Shown one piece after another: positions 52,013 to 60,798 of a stretch of 64,000 bases of DNA. Position 1 is the stretch's first letter. Every line of letters begins with the position of its first letter. The position numbers and the translations under genes were made by a program. The notes beneath the pieces were generated by a model. The model was given only the letters and a program-made list of their open reading frames with translations, did no database searches and had not been told where the DNA came from. Location: assembly GCF_000785105.2 (NCBI RefSeq), contig NZ_CP018906.1, forward strand, positions 62,001-126,000, given 5' to 3'. This DNA is from Lentilactobacillus curieae. Its GTDB lineage: Bacteria > Bacillota > Bacilli > Lactobacillales > Lactobacillaceae.

Positions 52013-52972
52013 ATGTATTCAACCAGCTACTTACTTCTACAGGCAACAACTGCCGTCGCAATCGGTGACGCTTTAGGAGTGCCCGTACAGTTCAAAGACC
52101 GTGCAGAACTACTTAATAAACCCCTTGACCAGATGATTGGTCATGGATTCTTTGACCTTCCCAAGGGAACATGGTCAGACGATACTTCATTAACATTAGC
52201 TGCTTTGTCTAGTCTCAGTTTTGGATTTAATATGCACGACATGATGATGAGATTCGCGCAGTGGTATGACTTCGGTCAATACACTCCCTTTGGAAGAGCA
52301 TTCGATATTGGTCGCACAACGCAAGCCGCAATCCTCCGATTTAAACATGGAACTGAACCCACGAAATGTGGAGGTAACAAAGAGTCTGATAACGGTAATG
52401 GTGCCTTGATGAGAATGATGCCATTAGCCTTTTATATGCTGTCTCAAAATACTCCATACAAATTCAATAGTGTGACTGCCAACTTGTGTGAACAATACAC
52501 TTCAATTACCCACCGTCATCCACGAGCCCTAATTGCCTCTGCAATCATGGCAAACGTCACCGCAACCATTATCCTAAATCCAAACAAATACGCCATGCTT
52601 AGAGCAATCAGAGAAGTTCTGGAGTATTATCGGAATATTCCTAGCTTTGCAGGTGAAATCAGACTTTTCGAAAAATTCGATGATCCCAACCATTACCGCA
52701 CTGAAAACGGAGAAGTTCGTAGTTCTGGTTATGTGATCGATACTCTAGACTCCGTTTTTTGGTGCCTTATGAATTCTGAAAAATACAATTCTGCAGTTAA
52801 AAAAGCAGTTAACATGGGAAACGACTCTGATACCATCGCTTCAATTACCTCAATGCTTAGTTCCATGCTTTACGCGCCAGTGTCATTTCCACACGAATGG
52901 CTTAACGCACTTAAAGGGAGAACCCAAATTAAGTGGATTGTTGCAATGGCATTGCAAACTGAATATTTTTAA
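52013..52972 (+). CDS. ADP-ribosylglycohydrolase family protein
   Basis: A 319-residue all-alpha hydrolase of the DraG/ARH family. Magnesium-binding motifs are GDALGVPVQF (18-27), WSDDTSLTLAAL (54-65) and GNDSDTIAS (about 284-292). Family members remove ADP-ribose from proteins or small molecules. It has no nearby ADP-ribosyltransferase or macrodomain gene. It follows the lipid kinase on the same strand and ends at a shared terminator. The target is unknown. Confidence 0.92.
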   Translation: MYSTSYLLLQATTAVAIGDALGVPVQFKDRAELLNKPLDQMIGHGFFDLPKGTWSDDTSLTLAALSSLSFGFNMHDMMMRFAQWYDFGQYTPFGRAFDIGRTTQAAILRFKHGTEPTKCGGNKESDNGNGALMRMMPLAFYMLSQNTPYKFNSVTANLCEQYTSITHRHPRALIASAIMANVTATIILNPNKYAMLRAIREVLEYYRNIPSFAGEIRLFEKFDDPNHYRTENGEVRSSGYVIDTLDSVFWCLMNSEKYNSAVKKAVNMGNDSDTIASITSMLSSMLYAPVSFPHEWLNALKGRTQIKWIVAMALQTEYF

Positions 52973-52975
52973 AAA

Positions 52976-53019
52976 GAAAAACCGGATTCACAACTAGTTG
53001 TTGTGAATCCGGTTTTTTT
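52976..53019. terminator. Bidirectional terminator after the ADP-ribosylglycohydrolase gene
   Basis: ACCGGATTCACAAC and GTTGTGAATCCGGT form a perfect 14-bp stem with a 5-nt loop, A-rich on the left and seven T on the right. Confidence 0.92.
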
Positions 53020-53026
53020 ATTGAGA

Positions 53027-53236
53027 TTAATCCTCAGAAGCATTCATCGCTTCAATAACCATGCTCAACTGAGCACACTTAGCGTTTAATTCATGCATTT
53101 CATCGCCAAATTTAGGTTGGATCACTATAGTGTCGTCTGTTCGACTTGCTGCAGTGTTTGCTTCCTTGCTCTTTAATTGATTTAACTTTGTTTCTGCCTG
53201 TTTAAACTCTTCAAGAATTTCTAACTTATTACTCAT
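53027..53236 (-). CDS. Small helical protein of unknown function
   Basis: A 69-residue soluble protein. It is likely two helices joined by a Thr/Asp-rich loop (KLEILEEFKQAETKLNQLKSKE, then FGDEMHELNAKCAQLSMVIEAMN). I do not recognise it. AAAGGGG lies 9 nt before the ATG, and a terminator follows, so it looks like a real, separately transcribed gene. Confidence 0.7.
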   Translation of the reverse strand: MSNKLEILEEFKQAETKLNQLKSKEANTAASRTDDTIVIQPKFGDEMHELNAKCAQLSMVIEAMNASED

Positions 53237-53389
53237 AGCTAAAACCCCTTTAAGTGATTAAAATATCCGCAAATCGAATATAACACCTAAACTCCATTAT
53301 GTTAATTTAAATTTCTGTTTTACCAACGAATTGCATATTACCAGATAAAAATAGACAAATCAATCTTTTCTGAAAACATTTTTGATTAA

Positions 53390-54307
53390 TTATTTGTATT
53401 CAGCCGCAATCTCTTTACTGGTAGGGATTGAAGGCAATGCACCAGCTCTTTGAACGGTAATTGATGATGCTTTTTGTGCGTAGACAAGTGCCTCCTCAAC
53501 GTTAGATAAATCTTTTTTCACTTGGGAGCTAAATGCACCTATAAATGTATCACCTGCCGCAGTCGTGTCAACCGCCTTAACCTTAAATGCCTTTACAAAC
53601 CCACTATCATTCTTAGTATGATAGTATGCTCCACGATCACCCACAGTAATTATCAAATTATCAATTCCCATTTCGGAGAACTTGGCAGCATTATTATCCA
53701 TCGATTCCGTGTCGTCAACAGTGATCCCAGTCAAAGTAGCGCTCTCAGTTTCGTTTGGAACAATCAAATCTGTAACTGCTAATAGACCATCAATTATTTC
53801 AGTGGCAGGAGCTGGGTTCAAAATCGTAGTAACTCCATGTTTCTTAGCAATTTCAAAAGCCCGAAGAGTAACATCTTGAGGTGTCTCAAATTGAGATATC
53901 AAAATATCTGCACTTGCAATTAAATCTTCACATTCGTCTGCCATTGCTGGTTTGATTGCTTGGTTAGCTCCACCATAGACCATAATACAGTTTTGGCCAG
54001 CTTCGTCTAATAGGATAACTGCAGATCCAGTTCCCTCTTCAGAGATTTTACTAATCTTTTCGGTATTGATTCCATTGCCATTTAAAGCATCAACCATGAA
54101 ACCACCTAATTCATCATCACCAACCTGACCAATAAAACTGGTATCGGCACCCGAACGAACAGCAGCAACTGCTTGATTAGCTCCCTTACCACCAGCTGAA
54201 TTTGTCTTAGACTGCGCACTGATTGTTTCCCCTGGTTTTGGCATCTGTGCGATATGCAGAGTTGTATCAACATTTAAACTTCCTAAAACAACCACTTTAT
54301 TTGTCAT
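53390..54307 (-). CDS. rbsK: Ribokinase
   Basis: A 305-residue PfkB-family kinase that phosphorylates ribose. GGKGANQAVAA (39-49) is the first signature and DTTAAGDTFIGAF (about 247-259), with the catalytic aspartate in GD, the second. It lies downstream of a LacI-type regulator on the same strand, 95 nt apart, with its own candidate promoter. No ribose transporter or rbsD gene is next to it. Confidence 0.94.
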   Translation of the reverse strand: MTNKVVVLGSLNVDTTLHIAQMPKPGETISAQSKTNSAGGKGANQAVAAVRSGADTSFIGQVGDDELGGFMVDALNGNGINTEKISKISEEGTGSAVILLDEAGQNCIMVYGGANQAIKPAMADECEDLIASADILISQFETPQDVTLRAFEIAKKHGVTTILNPAPATEIIDGLLAVTDLIVPNETESATLTGITVDDTESMDNNAAKFSEMGIDNLIITVGDRGAYYHTKNDSGFVKAFKVKAVDTTAAGDTFIGAFSSQVKKDLSNVEEALVYAQKASSITVQRAGALPSIPTSKEIAAEYK

Positions 54308-54323
54308 TGTTAGTTACCCCTTA

Positions 54324-54337
54324 TTTAACGTTTTAAA
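54324..54337. promoter_or_regulatory. Candidate RbsR operator before rbsK
   Basis: TTTAACGTTTTAAA is a near-palindrome centred on AACGTT, the typical core of LacI-family sites. It lies between the rbsK -10 and its start codon, where binding would block transcription. Only one site is seen. Confidence 0.35.
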
Positions 54338-54362
54338 ATTGGATAAAACCTTTCACTAAAGA

Positions 54363-54391
54363 ATGGTACCAAAAACCCATCCCATTCACAA
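54363..54391 (-). promoter_or_regulatory. Candidate promoter of rbsK
   Basis: On the minus strand TTGTGA (54386-54391), 17 nt, TACCAT (54363-54368) with a TG extension. Confidence 0.4.
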
Positions 54392-54402
54392 GCTAAACGC
54401 GA

Positions 54403-55410
54403 TTAATTGATTTTCTTAACGCTGTCACGTTCAACTAATGACACCGGCAACGAAATCTTTTGATTTTCGATGCCCTCATTTTCAATTCTTTGAATGATCA
54501 GTTTTGCAGCATTAGTCCCCATTTCAAATGCAGGTTGATGCACAGTTGTTAGCTTAGGTGTGAAGTACTCACTTAAATCAATATCATCATAGCCCACAAT
54601 TGAGATATCGTCTGGAATGGAGAATCCAGACTCTTCTAAACCTCGATACAACCCAAATGCCATCTCATCATTGATGGCAAAGACTGCAGTTGGTTTATTA
54701 GCAATCACCTGTTCAGTAGCCCCATATCCGCCGAGCTTAGTCAATTCAGCCTCAATAATCTGATCTTGGTTAATCGAAACATTGTTTGCTTTATATGTGT
54801 CTAAAAAGCCTTGTAAACGATCCTGAATGTTTCTGGTAGGTTTTACTGCAGTTACAATTGAAACACGCTTATGCCCGTTTTTTATCAAATATTCGGCTAG
54901 TAGCTGGCCACCATGGTAATTATCAACGTCAACCATGTCACCTTCATGGACGGGGGCCTGATCAATTAACATGTACGGAATCTGATTTTGGCTAAGCACA
55001 TTGTCAATGTAGCTCAAGTCAGACACTGCTGAAGCAATAATCATCCCATCAGCCGCTCTGCGCACAGATTCAAACAGGTAGCGAGATTCCATCTGTTCAT
55101 TATTGTTTGAACCGAAGATCAATGGTACATAATCCTGTTTAATTGACTCATCCTCGATTCCCCGTAAGAAACGACTAAAAAATGGGTTGTTGATATTGGG
55201 CACCAACACACCAATTGTTCTACCAGATTTTCTAATTAAGCTTTGCGCATTAAAGTCGGGGACGTATCCCAATTCGCGTTGAAGTGAATTGATTTTATCA
55301 ATGGTTTTTTGGCTAAACCGTTGATCTTTACCGTTCAAAATTTGGGAAACGGTAGTTACGGACACTCCCGCAATTTTTGCTAAATCAGTAATTGTCACTT
55401 TTTTAGTCAT
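54403..55410 (-). CDS. rbsR: LacI family transcriptional regulator, probably RbsR
   Basis: A 335-residue repressor. The N-terminal helix-turn-helix (VTITDLAKIAGVSVTTVSQILNG, about 4-26) is followed by a periplasmic-binding-like sensor domain (GRTIGVLVPNINNPFFSRFLRGIE onwards). I start at the ATG at 55410, where LacI proteins begin; the open frame before it overlaps the upstream terminator. Adjacency to rbsK suggests ribose sensing; the name is an inference from context. Confidence 0.88.
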   Translation of the reverse strand: MTKKVTITDLAKIAGVSVTTVSQILNGKDQRFSQKTIDKINSLQRELGYVPDFNAQSLIRKSGRTIGVLVPNINNPFFSRFLRGIEDESIKQDYVPLIFGSNNNEQMESRYLFESVRRAADGMIIASAVSDLSYIDNVLSQNQIPYMLIDQAPVHEGDMVDVDNYHGGQLLAEYLIKNGHKRVSIVTAVKPTRNIQDRLQGFLDTYKANNVSINQDQIIEAELTKLGGYGATEQVIANKPTAVFAINDEMAFGLYRGLEESGFSIPDDISIVGYDDIDLSEYFTPKLTTVHQPAFEMGTNAAKLIIQRIENEGIENQKISLPVSLVERDSVKKIN

Positions 55411-55453
55411 TGCTTTTATCCATCCAATCATTCTTATTAATTCGATTATAACA

Positions 55454-55496
55454 AATAAAAGCACTAAACGGAGTAAGTCCATTTAATGCTTTTATT
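55454..55496 (-). terminator. Terminator of the aldo/keto reductase gene
   Basis: AATAAAAGCA and TGCTTTTATT with further inner pairs (TTTA, GGA/TCC) form a long hairpin. The T tract after it is short. Confidence 0.6.
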
Positions 55497-55504
55497 CAAA
55501 GTAA

Positions 55505-56500
55505 CTATTTTTTCAAGATTGAGTCAATTTGATCAAGCTCATCTTGGGTAAATTCTAGATTATCTAATGCTTTCAAGTTGTCCATCAAATGGTTAACCTT
55601 TGAAGCACCAGTTACAATGCTAGCAACAACATCGTCATGAAGTAACCATGCAATGCTCATTTGGGCTAAAGTTTGGTTACGGTTCTTAGCTAAATCGTTA
55701 AGTTGGTTAAGCTTAGAAACTAATTCGTCCTTACCATTATCGACAACAAAGTTATTACTCCAGTGAAGTTTAACGTCATCTGGAATTCCATTCAGGTACT
55801 TGTCAGTCAATAATCCTTCAGCAAGAGGTCCGTATGAAACTAACGCCTTGTTGTTGTCCTTGAGAACATCAAGCAGGCCATCATCCTCAACCTCACGGTT
55901 CAACATATTATACGAAGCTTGGTTAACCACGAATGGTGTGTGTAATTCTTTAAAGTACTTGATAATTTCTGCAGTTTGCTTTGCATCATAGTTTGAAATT
56001 CCAACGTATAGAGCTTTACCGGACCTAACGATGTCATTTAAGGCATCTGCGGTTTCAGCAAGGTTAGTGTTTGGATCAAACCTATGACTGTAGTAAATAT
56101 CCACGTAGTCTAATCCCATTCGTTCCAGACTGCCATCAATAGCATTGATAAGCGTCTTTCTTGATGAGAAGTTACCATAAGGTCCTGGCCACATGTTGAA
56201 TCCTGCTTTTGTAGTAATAACCAATTCATCACGGTAAGGTTTGAAGTTTGCCTTATACACATCACCAAACATTCTTTCTGCCGCACCTGAACCTGGTCCA
56301 TAGTTATAAGCTAAATCAAAGCTAAAGATTCCTTTGTCAAAAGCCTCTAACATTACTTTTTCACTATCGCCATAGTTTGCGTCATCCCCAAAACTATGCC
56401 ACATTCCAAACGAGAGGGCGGGTAATTGTAATCCAGAATCCCCTGCTCTTCTAACCGCCATCTTGTCATACCGATCTTCACTTGCTTTATACATGTACAT
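55505..56500 (-). CDS. Aldo/keto reductase, YghZ/glyceraldehyde-3-phosphate reductase type
   Basis: A 331-residue NADP-dependent oxidoreductase with a TIM barrel. The catalytic residues are in FDLAYNYGPGSGAAERMFG (Asp, Tyr), ITTKAGFNMWPGPYGN (Lys) and DIYYSHRFDP (His). The GPYG segment and overall layout match AKR14-like enzymes such as YghZ, which reduce aldehydes including L-glyceraldehyde 3-phosphate. The substrate here is not known. GAAAGGTGA lies upstream of the ATG. Confidence 0.9.
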   Translation of the reverse strand: MYMYKASEDRYDKMAVRRAGDSGLQLPALSFGMWHSFGDDANYGDSEKVMLEAFDKGIFSFDLAYNYGPGSGAAERMFGDVYKANFKPYRDELVITTKAGFNMWPGPYGNFSSRKTLINAIDGSLERMGLDYVDIYYSHRFDPNTNLAETADALNDIVRSGKALYVGISNYDAKQTAEIIKYFKELHTPFVVNQASYNMLNREVEDDGLLDVLKDNNKALVSYGPLAEGLLTDKYLNGIPDDVKLHWSNNFVVDNGKDELVSKLNQLNDLAKNRNQTLAQMSIAWLLHDDVVASIVTGASKVNHLMDNLKALDNLEFTQDELDQIDSILKK

Positions 56501-56524
56501 TACATATCACCTTTCAAGTTAAGA

Positions 56525-57484
56525 TTATCTACCAAATAATTTACCAACTGATTGTTGGTTATGAATCAAGTTGATTGCTTCCCCAAATAGCTTATCAACA
56601 GATACCAATTCTAATTTATCAAACTTATGCTCATCACTAAGTTTAATTGAATCAGTAACGATAACGTTTTTAATTGGTGCTTCTTCAAGCCGTTTAACAG
56701 CATCCCCTGAGAAGATTGCGTGAGTGGCTACTGCATACACTTCACTTGCTCCAGCCTTTTTCAAAGTTTCTGAAGCAATCTGTGTCTTAATAGCAGTATC
56801 AATCATGTCATCGACAACAACTGCCCGTTTTCCTTCAACGTCACCAATTACAGACTCTGGAATCGTATTTGCGTCTTCCGGTGAGCGGTTATCAATGATT
56901 GCAATTGGCGCATCGAGTAACTCAGCGAATGTTCTTGCCCGTGACACACTTGCATGGTCAGGTGAAATAATTACTAAATCATCCTTACCGTGTTTGCTTT
57001 CAAAGAATTTTGCAAGCAACCTAGCAGCACGTAAGTGGTCTACGGGAATGTCAAAGAATCCTTGAATTTGGTCAGCGTGTAGATCAAGGGTAACCACCCT
57101 GTCAACGCCGTCCATTTCCAAGAATGAGGATAATAATTTTGCGGTAATTGGTTCACGAGAACGTGCCTTCCGATCAGCACGTGAATAGCCGTAGTACGGA
57201 ATTACCACGTTGATTGAACCTGCCGAAGCACGCCTTAGGGCATCAACCATAATCAGCAACTCCATCAAATTGGTGTTAACTGGATCAGAAATTGATTGAA
57301 TTACGTACACTTCAGTTCCACGAATACTCTCATCAACACTGATTTTGATTTCGTCGTCACTGAACTTTTTGGTAGTGGCTTTGCCCAATGGCACACCAAC
57401 TGCCTTGCTAATTTTTTCAGCTAGCTCACGGTTTGAGTTAAGGGAAAATAATTTAATATTTGGTCGAGTATTATCGTCCGTCAT
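56525..57484 (-). CDS. Divergent ribose-phosphate pyrophosphokinase paralogue
   Basis: A 319-residue protein with the full two-domain PRPP synthase fold. The ATP region SRADRKARSREPITAK (101-116) and DLHADQIQGFF are conserved. The ribose-phosphate loop, however, reads DDMIDTAIKT (225-234) instead of DDIIDTAGT; DHAS (176-179) stands for DHGG, and the IIDKRRP of B. subtilis is IIDNRSP (196-202). The last two changes remove residues that match Lys197 and Arg199, needed for catalysis in B. subtilis Prs. It may be inactive or regulatory. GGAGGC precedes the ATG. Confidence 0.88.
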   Translation of the reverse strand: MTDDNTRPNIKLFSLNSNRELAEKISKAVGVPLGKATTKKFSDDEIKISVDESIRGTEVYVIQSISDPVNTNLMELLIMVDALRRASAGSINVVIPYYGYSRADRKARSREPITAKLLSSFLEMDGVDRVVTLDLHADQIQGFFDIPVDHLRAARLLAKFFESKHGKDDLVIISPDHASVSRARTFAELLDAPIAIIDNRSPEDANTIPESVIGDVEGKRAVVVDDMIDTAIKTQIASETLKKAGASEVYAVATHAIFSGDAVKRLEEAPIKNVIVTDSIKLSDEHKFDKLELVSVDKLFGEAINLIHNQQSVGKLFGR

Positions 57485-57555
57485 GATTGCCTCCAGGGGT
57501 TGTTGTTTATAAAAATCATAACATAAAAATTAATAAATTTTGAGTCTTGAAATCT

Positions 57556-60018
57556 TTATTTGGCCTCAATAAAATCGGTTGGTTTTATTTTTTGCATGCC
57601 AATCATTGGATCAACTACGTTTTCTTGAATCATTTTCATAGTTAAAATTCCGTCATTTTGAGGCTCTTGCTCTTCATTTTCTGTGTCGGTAGCGATCTCA
57701 GTGCTATTTGCGCTAATTATTTCAGTGTCAACTTTTTCCTCAGTCGGTGCCTCATTGCCAGAAATTACCGACCGTAGTCGTTCGACTAAACATGTTTTCC
57801 GGTTCGCAGACACCGTGCTAACACACTGTTGGTAGGCAGATTGTTCACCCACCATGATCAAAAAGTCACTTGCTCTAGTGACAGCTGTATATAACAAATT
57901 TCTTTGCAACATTCTGCTGAACTGACGAACCAGCGGCAAAATTACCATCTTAAATTCGCTACCCTGCGCTTTATGGATTGAAGTACAGTAAGCTAGCGTA
58001 AATTGTAACCACTCATTCTTTTGATAAGTAACTTCAACTTCATCGTAATCAATCGTAATTTGTGATGGTGAATCCTCATCTTTATTCTGTTTCATCGAAA
58101 CGATTATCCCAATGTCACCATTGAAAACATTCTTTTCTGGATTGTTCTCCAGCTGCAAAACCTTATCACCAATTCTGTAAGTATGCTGCCGAATGGTCAC
58201 CGACTTATTCGCATTTGGACTTTGCCATACATCTTGAATAGTGTCGTTCAACTTATCGATGCCTGCCCTACCGCGATACATCGGTGCGAGAACCTGAACA
58301 TCCATTTTGCCAAATCCCTTATTCTTCGCGCGCTCAGTGACCTGTTGAACAACCGAAGCAATTTGATTCTCACCACAGGGAATAAATGACCGGTCACTCT
58401 GATTATTAGTAAAGTCAGTAGGTAACTGTCCTTGATGAATTTCGTGAGCCAGTGCAATGATTGATGAATGGGCATCTTGCCGATAAATCGTATCTAACTT
58501 CATGTACGGTACCGACTGCGAACTCAACAAATCATGGAACACTTGGCCAGGGCCGACAGATGGCAGTTGATCTTGATCCCCTACCAATACGACCTTCATG
58601 TGATTTGGAATTACACTAACTAACATCTTAAATAAGAATGTATCAACCATCGACATCTCGTCTATAATCAACAGTTCGCCATCAATATCTTTAGTTGCAG
58701 ACGCATTTTCGCTGTCTGAGCGATTCAATCCAAGTAACCTATGAATGGTGCTGGCAGGCAATCCAGTGCTATCAGTCATATGTTTAGCAGCTCGACCGGT
58801 AGGTGCCGCTAAAATCACTGGAAACGGCTTATCCTTGTACTGATTAATATCCATCGAATAATCATTTAGCTCACAAAAGGTGTTCACAATTCCGTTAATA
58901 ATTGTGGTTTTTCCAGTACCTGGTCCCCCTGTTAATAAGAAAACTGGAGACTTAATTGCATCTGTGATTGCATTGATTTGTGACTGATCATAATCAATCT
59001 GGTACTTTCTTTCAACTTTTCTAAGTTGCTTCTCGATTTGGGCATCCGTAAATGAAACCTCATCATTATTTTCAACAATTCGATTAAGGTGCTCAGCAAT
59101 TTGAAACTCGGCTCGATACAAATTGGCCGGAAAAATCTTGTCATTTTCACCAATTACTTGGTTGCTTTTCGCAAGTTCAATCAGGCCATTAGCAATTTTA
59201 TCAGCGCCAATCTGGCCTTGACCGCCAGACTCTAGCAACCGTGTCGTTTCTTGTAATACCGGCCCAGTAGTGGTGTAAGTATCACCATTTTTGACACAGA
59301 GCTGATCGATTGAATACATTAACCCAGTAGCGATTCGCTGTGGAGAATCGATTTGAAACCCATTTTGCAAAGCGATTGCGTCTGCTTTTTTGAACCCAAT
59401 CGACGGAATGTCAGTCACTAACTTATATGGGTTTTCAGAAATAATTGAAAGTGCATCCCCGTGATATTTCTCATAAATCACAGAACTTAACTGATTTGAA
59501 AAGCCGTAACTATTTAAGCCAATGATAATATTTTCAAGATTATCACCTAATTCCAAATTTTCAGCAATCACTTTTTTAAGTTTGGCCTTTAACCCGACTT
59601 TGTCCAGAACACTTGGATCTCGGTCAATCTTATTCAGAGCATCGGTGCCCAAAATATCCACAATCTTTTCAGCGGTCTTTTCACCAACTCCAGGAAATTT
59701 GTCACCAGATAGGTATTTAATAACCCCTCCACGCGTTGTTTTTGCCAAATTGGAGTAGTTATCTGCTTGAAACTGCTGACCATATTTAGGGTGGTTAACT
59801 ACTCTACCAGTAAAATGGTAGGCATTATCTTCAAGTAAGTCACCGAAATTTCCAGTCACAACGACCTCATCATCAGGAAGGGAAACGTTGGTGTTGGTAA
59901 CCTGAATTAATACCACCTTATAAAAACTATCCTCACTAGCAAAAAAGACGGCCTTTAATTGCCCGTCAACAAACTTTTCTTCATTTGGATTATCAAATAG
60001 ATCTAATGATTCAGCCAA
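57556..60018 (-). CDS. recD2: RecD-like DNA helicase RecD2
   Basis: An 820-residue 5'-3' superfamily 1 helicase. The N-terminal part holds an OB-like region and helix-hairpin-helix motifs (SGDKFPGVGEKTAEKIVDILG); the helicase part has Walker A GGPGTGKTT, LLIIDEMSMVD (motif II), VLVGDQDQLPSVGPG (motif III) and YCTSIHKAQGSEF (motif V/VI). It lacks RecB and RecC partners, as RecD2 does, and takes part in repair and replication-fork maintenance. The acidic tail of about 60 residues is less conserved. It follows the TPR gene by 18 nt. Confidence 0.95.
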   Translation of the reverse strand: MAESLDLFDNPNEEKFVDGQLKAVFFASEDSFYKVVLIQVTNTNVSLPDDEVVVTGNFGDLLEDNAYHFTGRVVNHPKYGQQFQADNYSNLAKTTRGGVIKYLSGDKFPGVGEKTAEKIVDILGTDALNKIDRDPSVLDKVGLKAKLKKVIAENLELGDNLENIIIGLNSYGFSNQLSSVIYEKYHGDALSIISENPYKLVTDIPSIGFKKADAIALQNGFQIDSPQRIATGLMYSIDQLCVKNGDTYTTTGPVLQETTRLLESGGQGQIGADKIANGLIELAKSNQVIGENDKIFPANLYRAEFQIAEHLNRIVENNDEVSFTDAQIEKQLRKVERKYQIDYDQSQINAITDAIKSPVFLLTGGPGTGKTTIINGIVNTFCELNDYSMDINQYKDKPFPVILAAPTGRAAKHMTDSTGLPASTIHRLLGLNRSDSENASATKDIDGELLIIDEMSMVDTFLFKMLVSVIPNHMKVVLVGDQDQLPSVGPGQVFHDLLSSQSVPYMKLDTIYRQDAHSSIIALAHEIHQGQLPTDFTNNQSDRSFIPCGENQIASVVQQVTERAKNKGFGKMDVQVLAPMYRGRAGIDKLNDTIQDVWQSPNANKSVTIRQHTYRIGDKVLQLENNPEKNVFNGDIGIIVSMKQNKDEDSPSQITIDYDEVEVTYQKNEWLQFTLAYCTSIHKAQGSEFKMVILPLVRQFSRMLQRNLLYTAVTRASDFLIMVGEQSAYQQCVSTVSANRKTCLVERLRSVISGNEAPTEEKVDTEIISANSTEIATDTENEEQEPQNDGILTMKMIQENVVDPMIGMQKIKPTDFIEAK

Positions 60019-60036
60019 TTGATTTCTCCTACTCCA

Positions 60037-60789
60037 CTAATCGTCGTTATTTTGGTTATCTGATTTCTTGTTAAGTTGCAAAAACTTCTCGATGTCTTGT
60101 AGCTTTTGTTGCCCCTTTTCATAATAATCTGGGTCAAACTGCTTTGCTTTTTCAAAATAATCTTGGTAGTTGTCGCCATTAACCAAAGCGACGATTCCCC
60201 GATCAAAGTTAGCAGGGCCATCTTCAGGACTTGCTTTCAAAACCAAGTCATAGAACTCACCAGCCTGATTAAAGCTACCAAGTGAAAGTAAGTTGTCACC
60301 AATCATCTTATTAACCGTTGGATCATCCTTAGCCTCACCTTGAGCAGATAAAGCGAACGCCATTGCCCGCTTATTGTCACCTTTAGCCATGTAGCTTTGC
60401 GCCAACATGATGTAAGCCTTGGTCTTTAGCTCACTATCTTCAATGTTTTGAAAAATACCAATTGCCTTGTCGTATTCTTCGGCAGCATAATAAACGTTTC
60501 CCAAGCCATACTTCAACAAATCAACCACTGATTGTGGTGACTTTTCAAAAAGTCCAAGAGCCTTCATCAGCAACTCTTCCGCCTGTTCATAGTCCTTACC
60601 TTCAACCAAAACCGTTGCCAACTCGTAATAGTTTTGGTAGTCATCAGGGTTCTGATCAATCTTAACTACTAAACTGTGAACTAGTTGCTTAGCCTTAGCC
60701 TCTTCTTGTTCACGTTTCTTCATGTAGTTACGTTGATTTTCTTGATTCTTTTTTTGTAAGTCATTAATTTTTTGTGAGTCATTTTCCAT
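60037..60789 (-). CDS. Tetratricopeptide repeat protein
   Basis: A 250-residue soluble protein. The first 35 residues are a charged coiled coil (QKINDLQKKNQENQRNYMKKREQEEAKAK). Five or six TPR units follow (NYYELATVLVEGKDYEQAEELLMKAL, YGLGNVYYAAEEYDKAIGIFQNI, AYIMLAQSYMAKGDNKRAMAFALSA). TPR proteins mediate protein contacts; the partner is unknown. The ATG at 60789 has AGGTG upstream. It is the middle gene of a histidine phosphatase-TPR-recD2 unit. Confidence 0.9.
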   Translation of the reverse strand: MENDSQKINDLQKKNQENQRNYMKKREQEEAKAKQLVHSLVVKIDQNPDDYQNYYELATVLVEGKDYEQAEELLMKALGLFEKSPQSVVDLLKYGLGNVYYAAEEYDKAIGIFQNIEDSELKTKAYIMLAQSYMAKGDNKRAMAFALSAQGEAKDDPTVNKMIGDNLLSLGSFNQAGEFYDLVLKASPEDGPANFDRGIVALVNGDNYQDYFEKAKQFDPDYYEKGQQKLQDIEKFLQLNKKSDNQNNDD

Positions 60790-60798
60790 TGTATTCAC

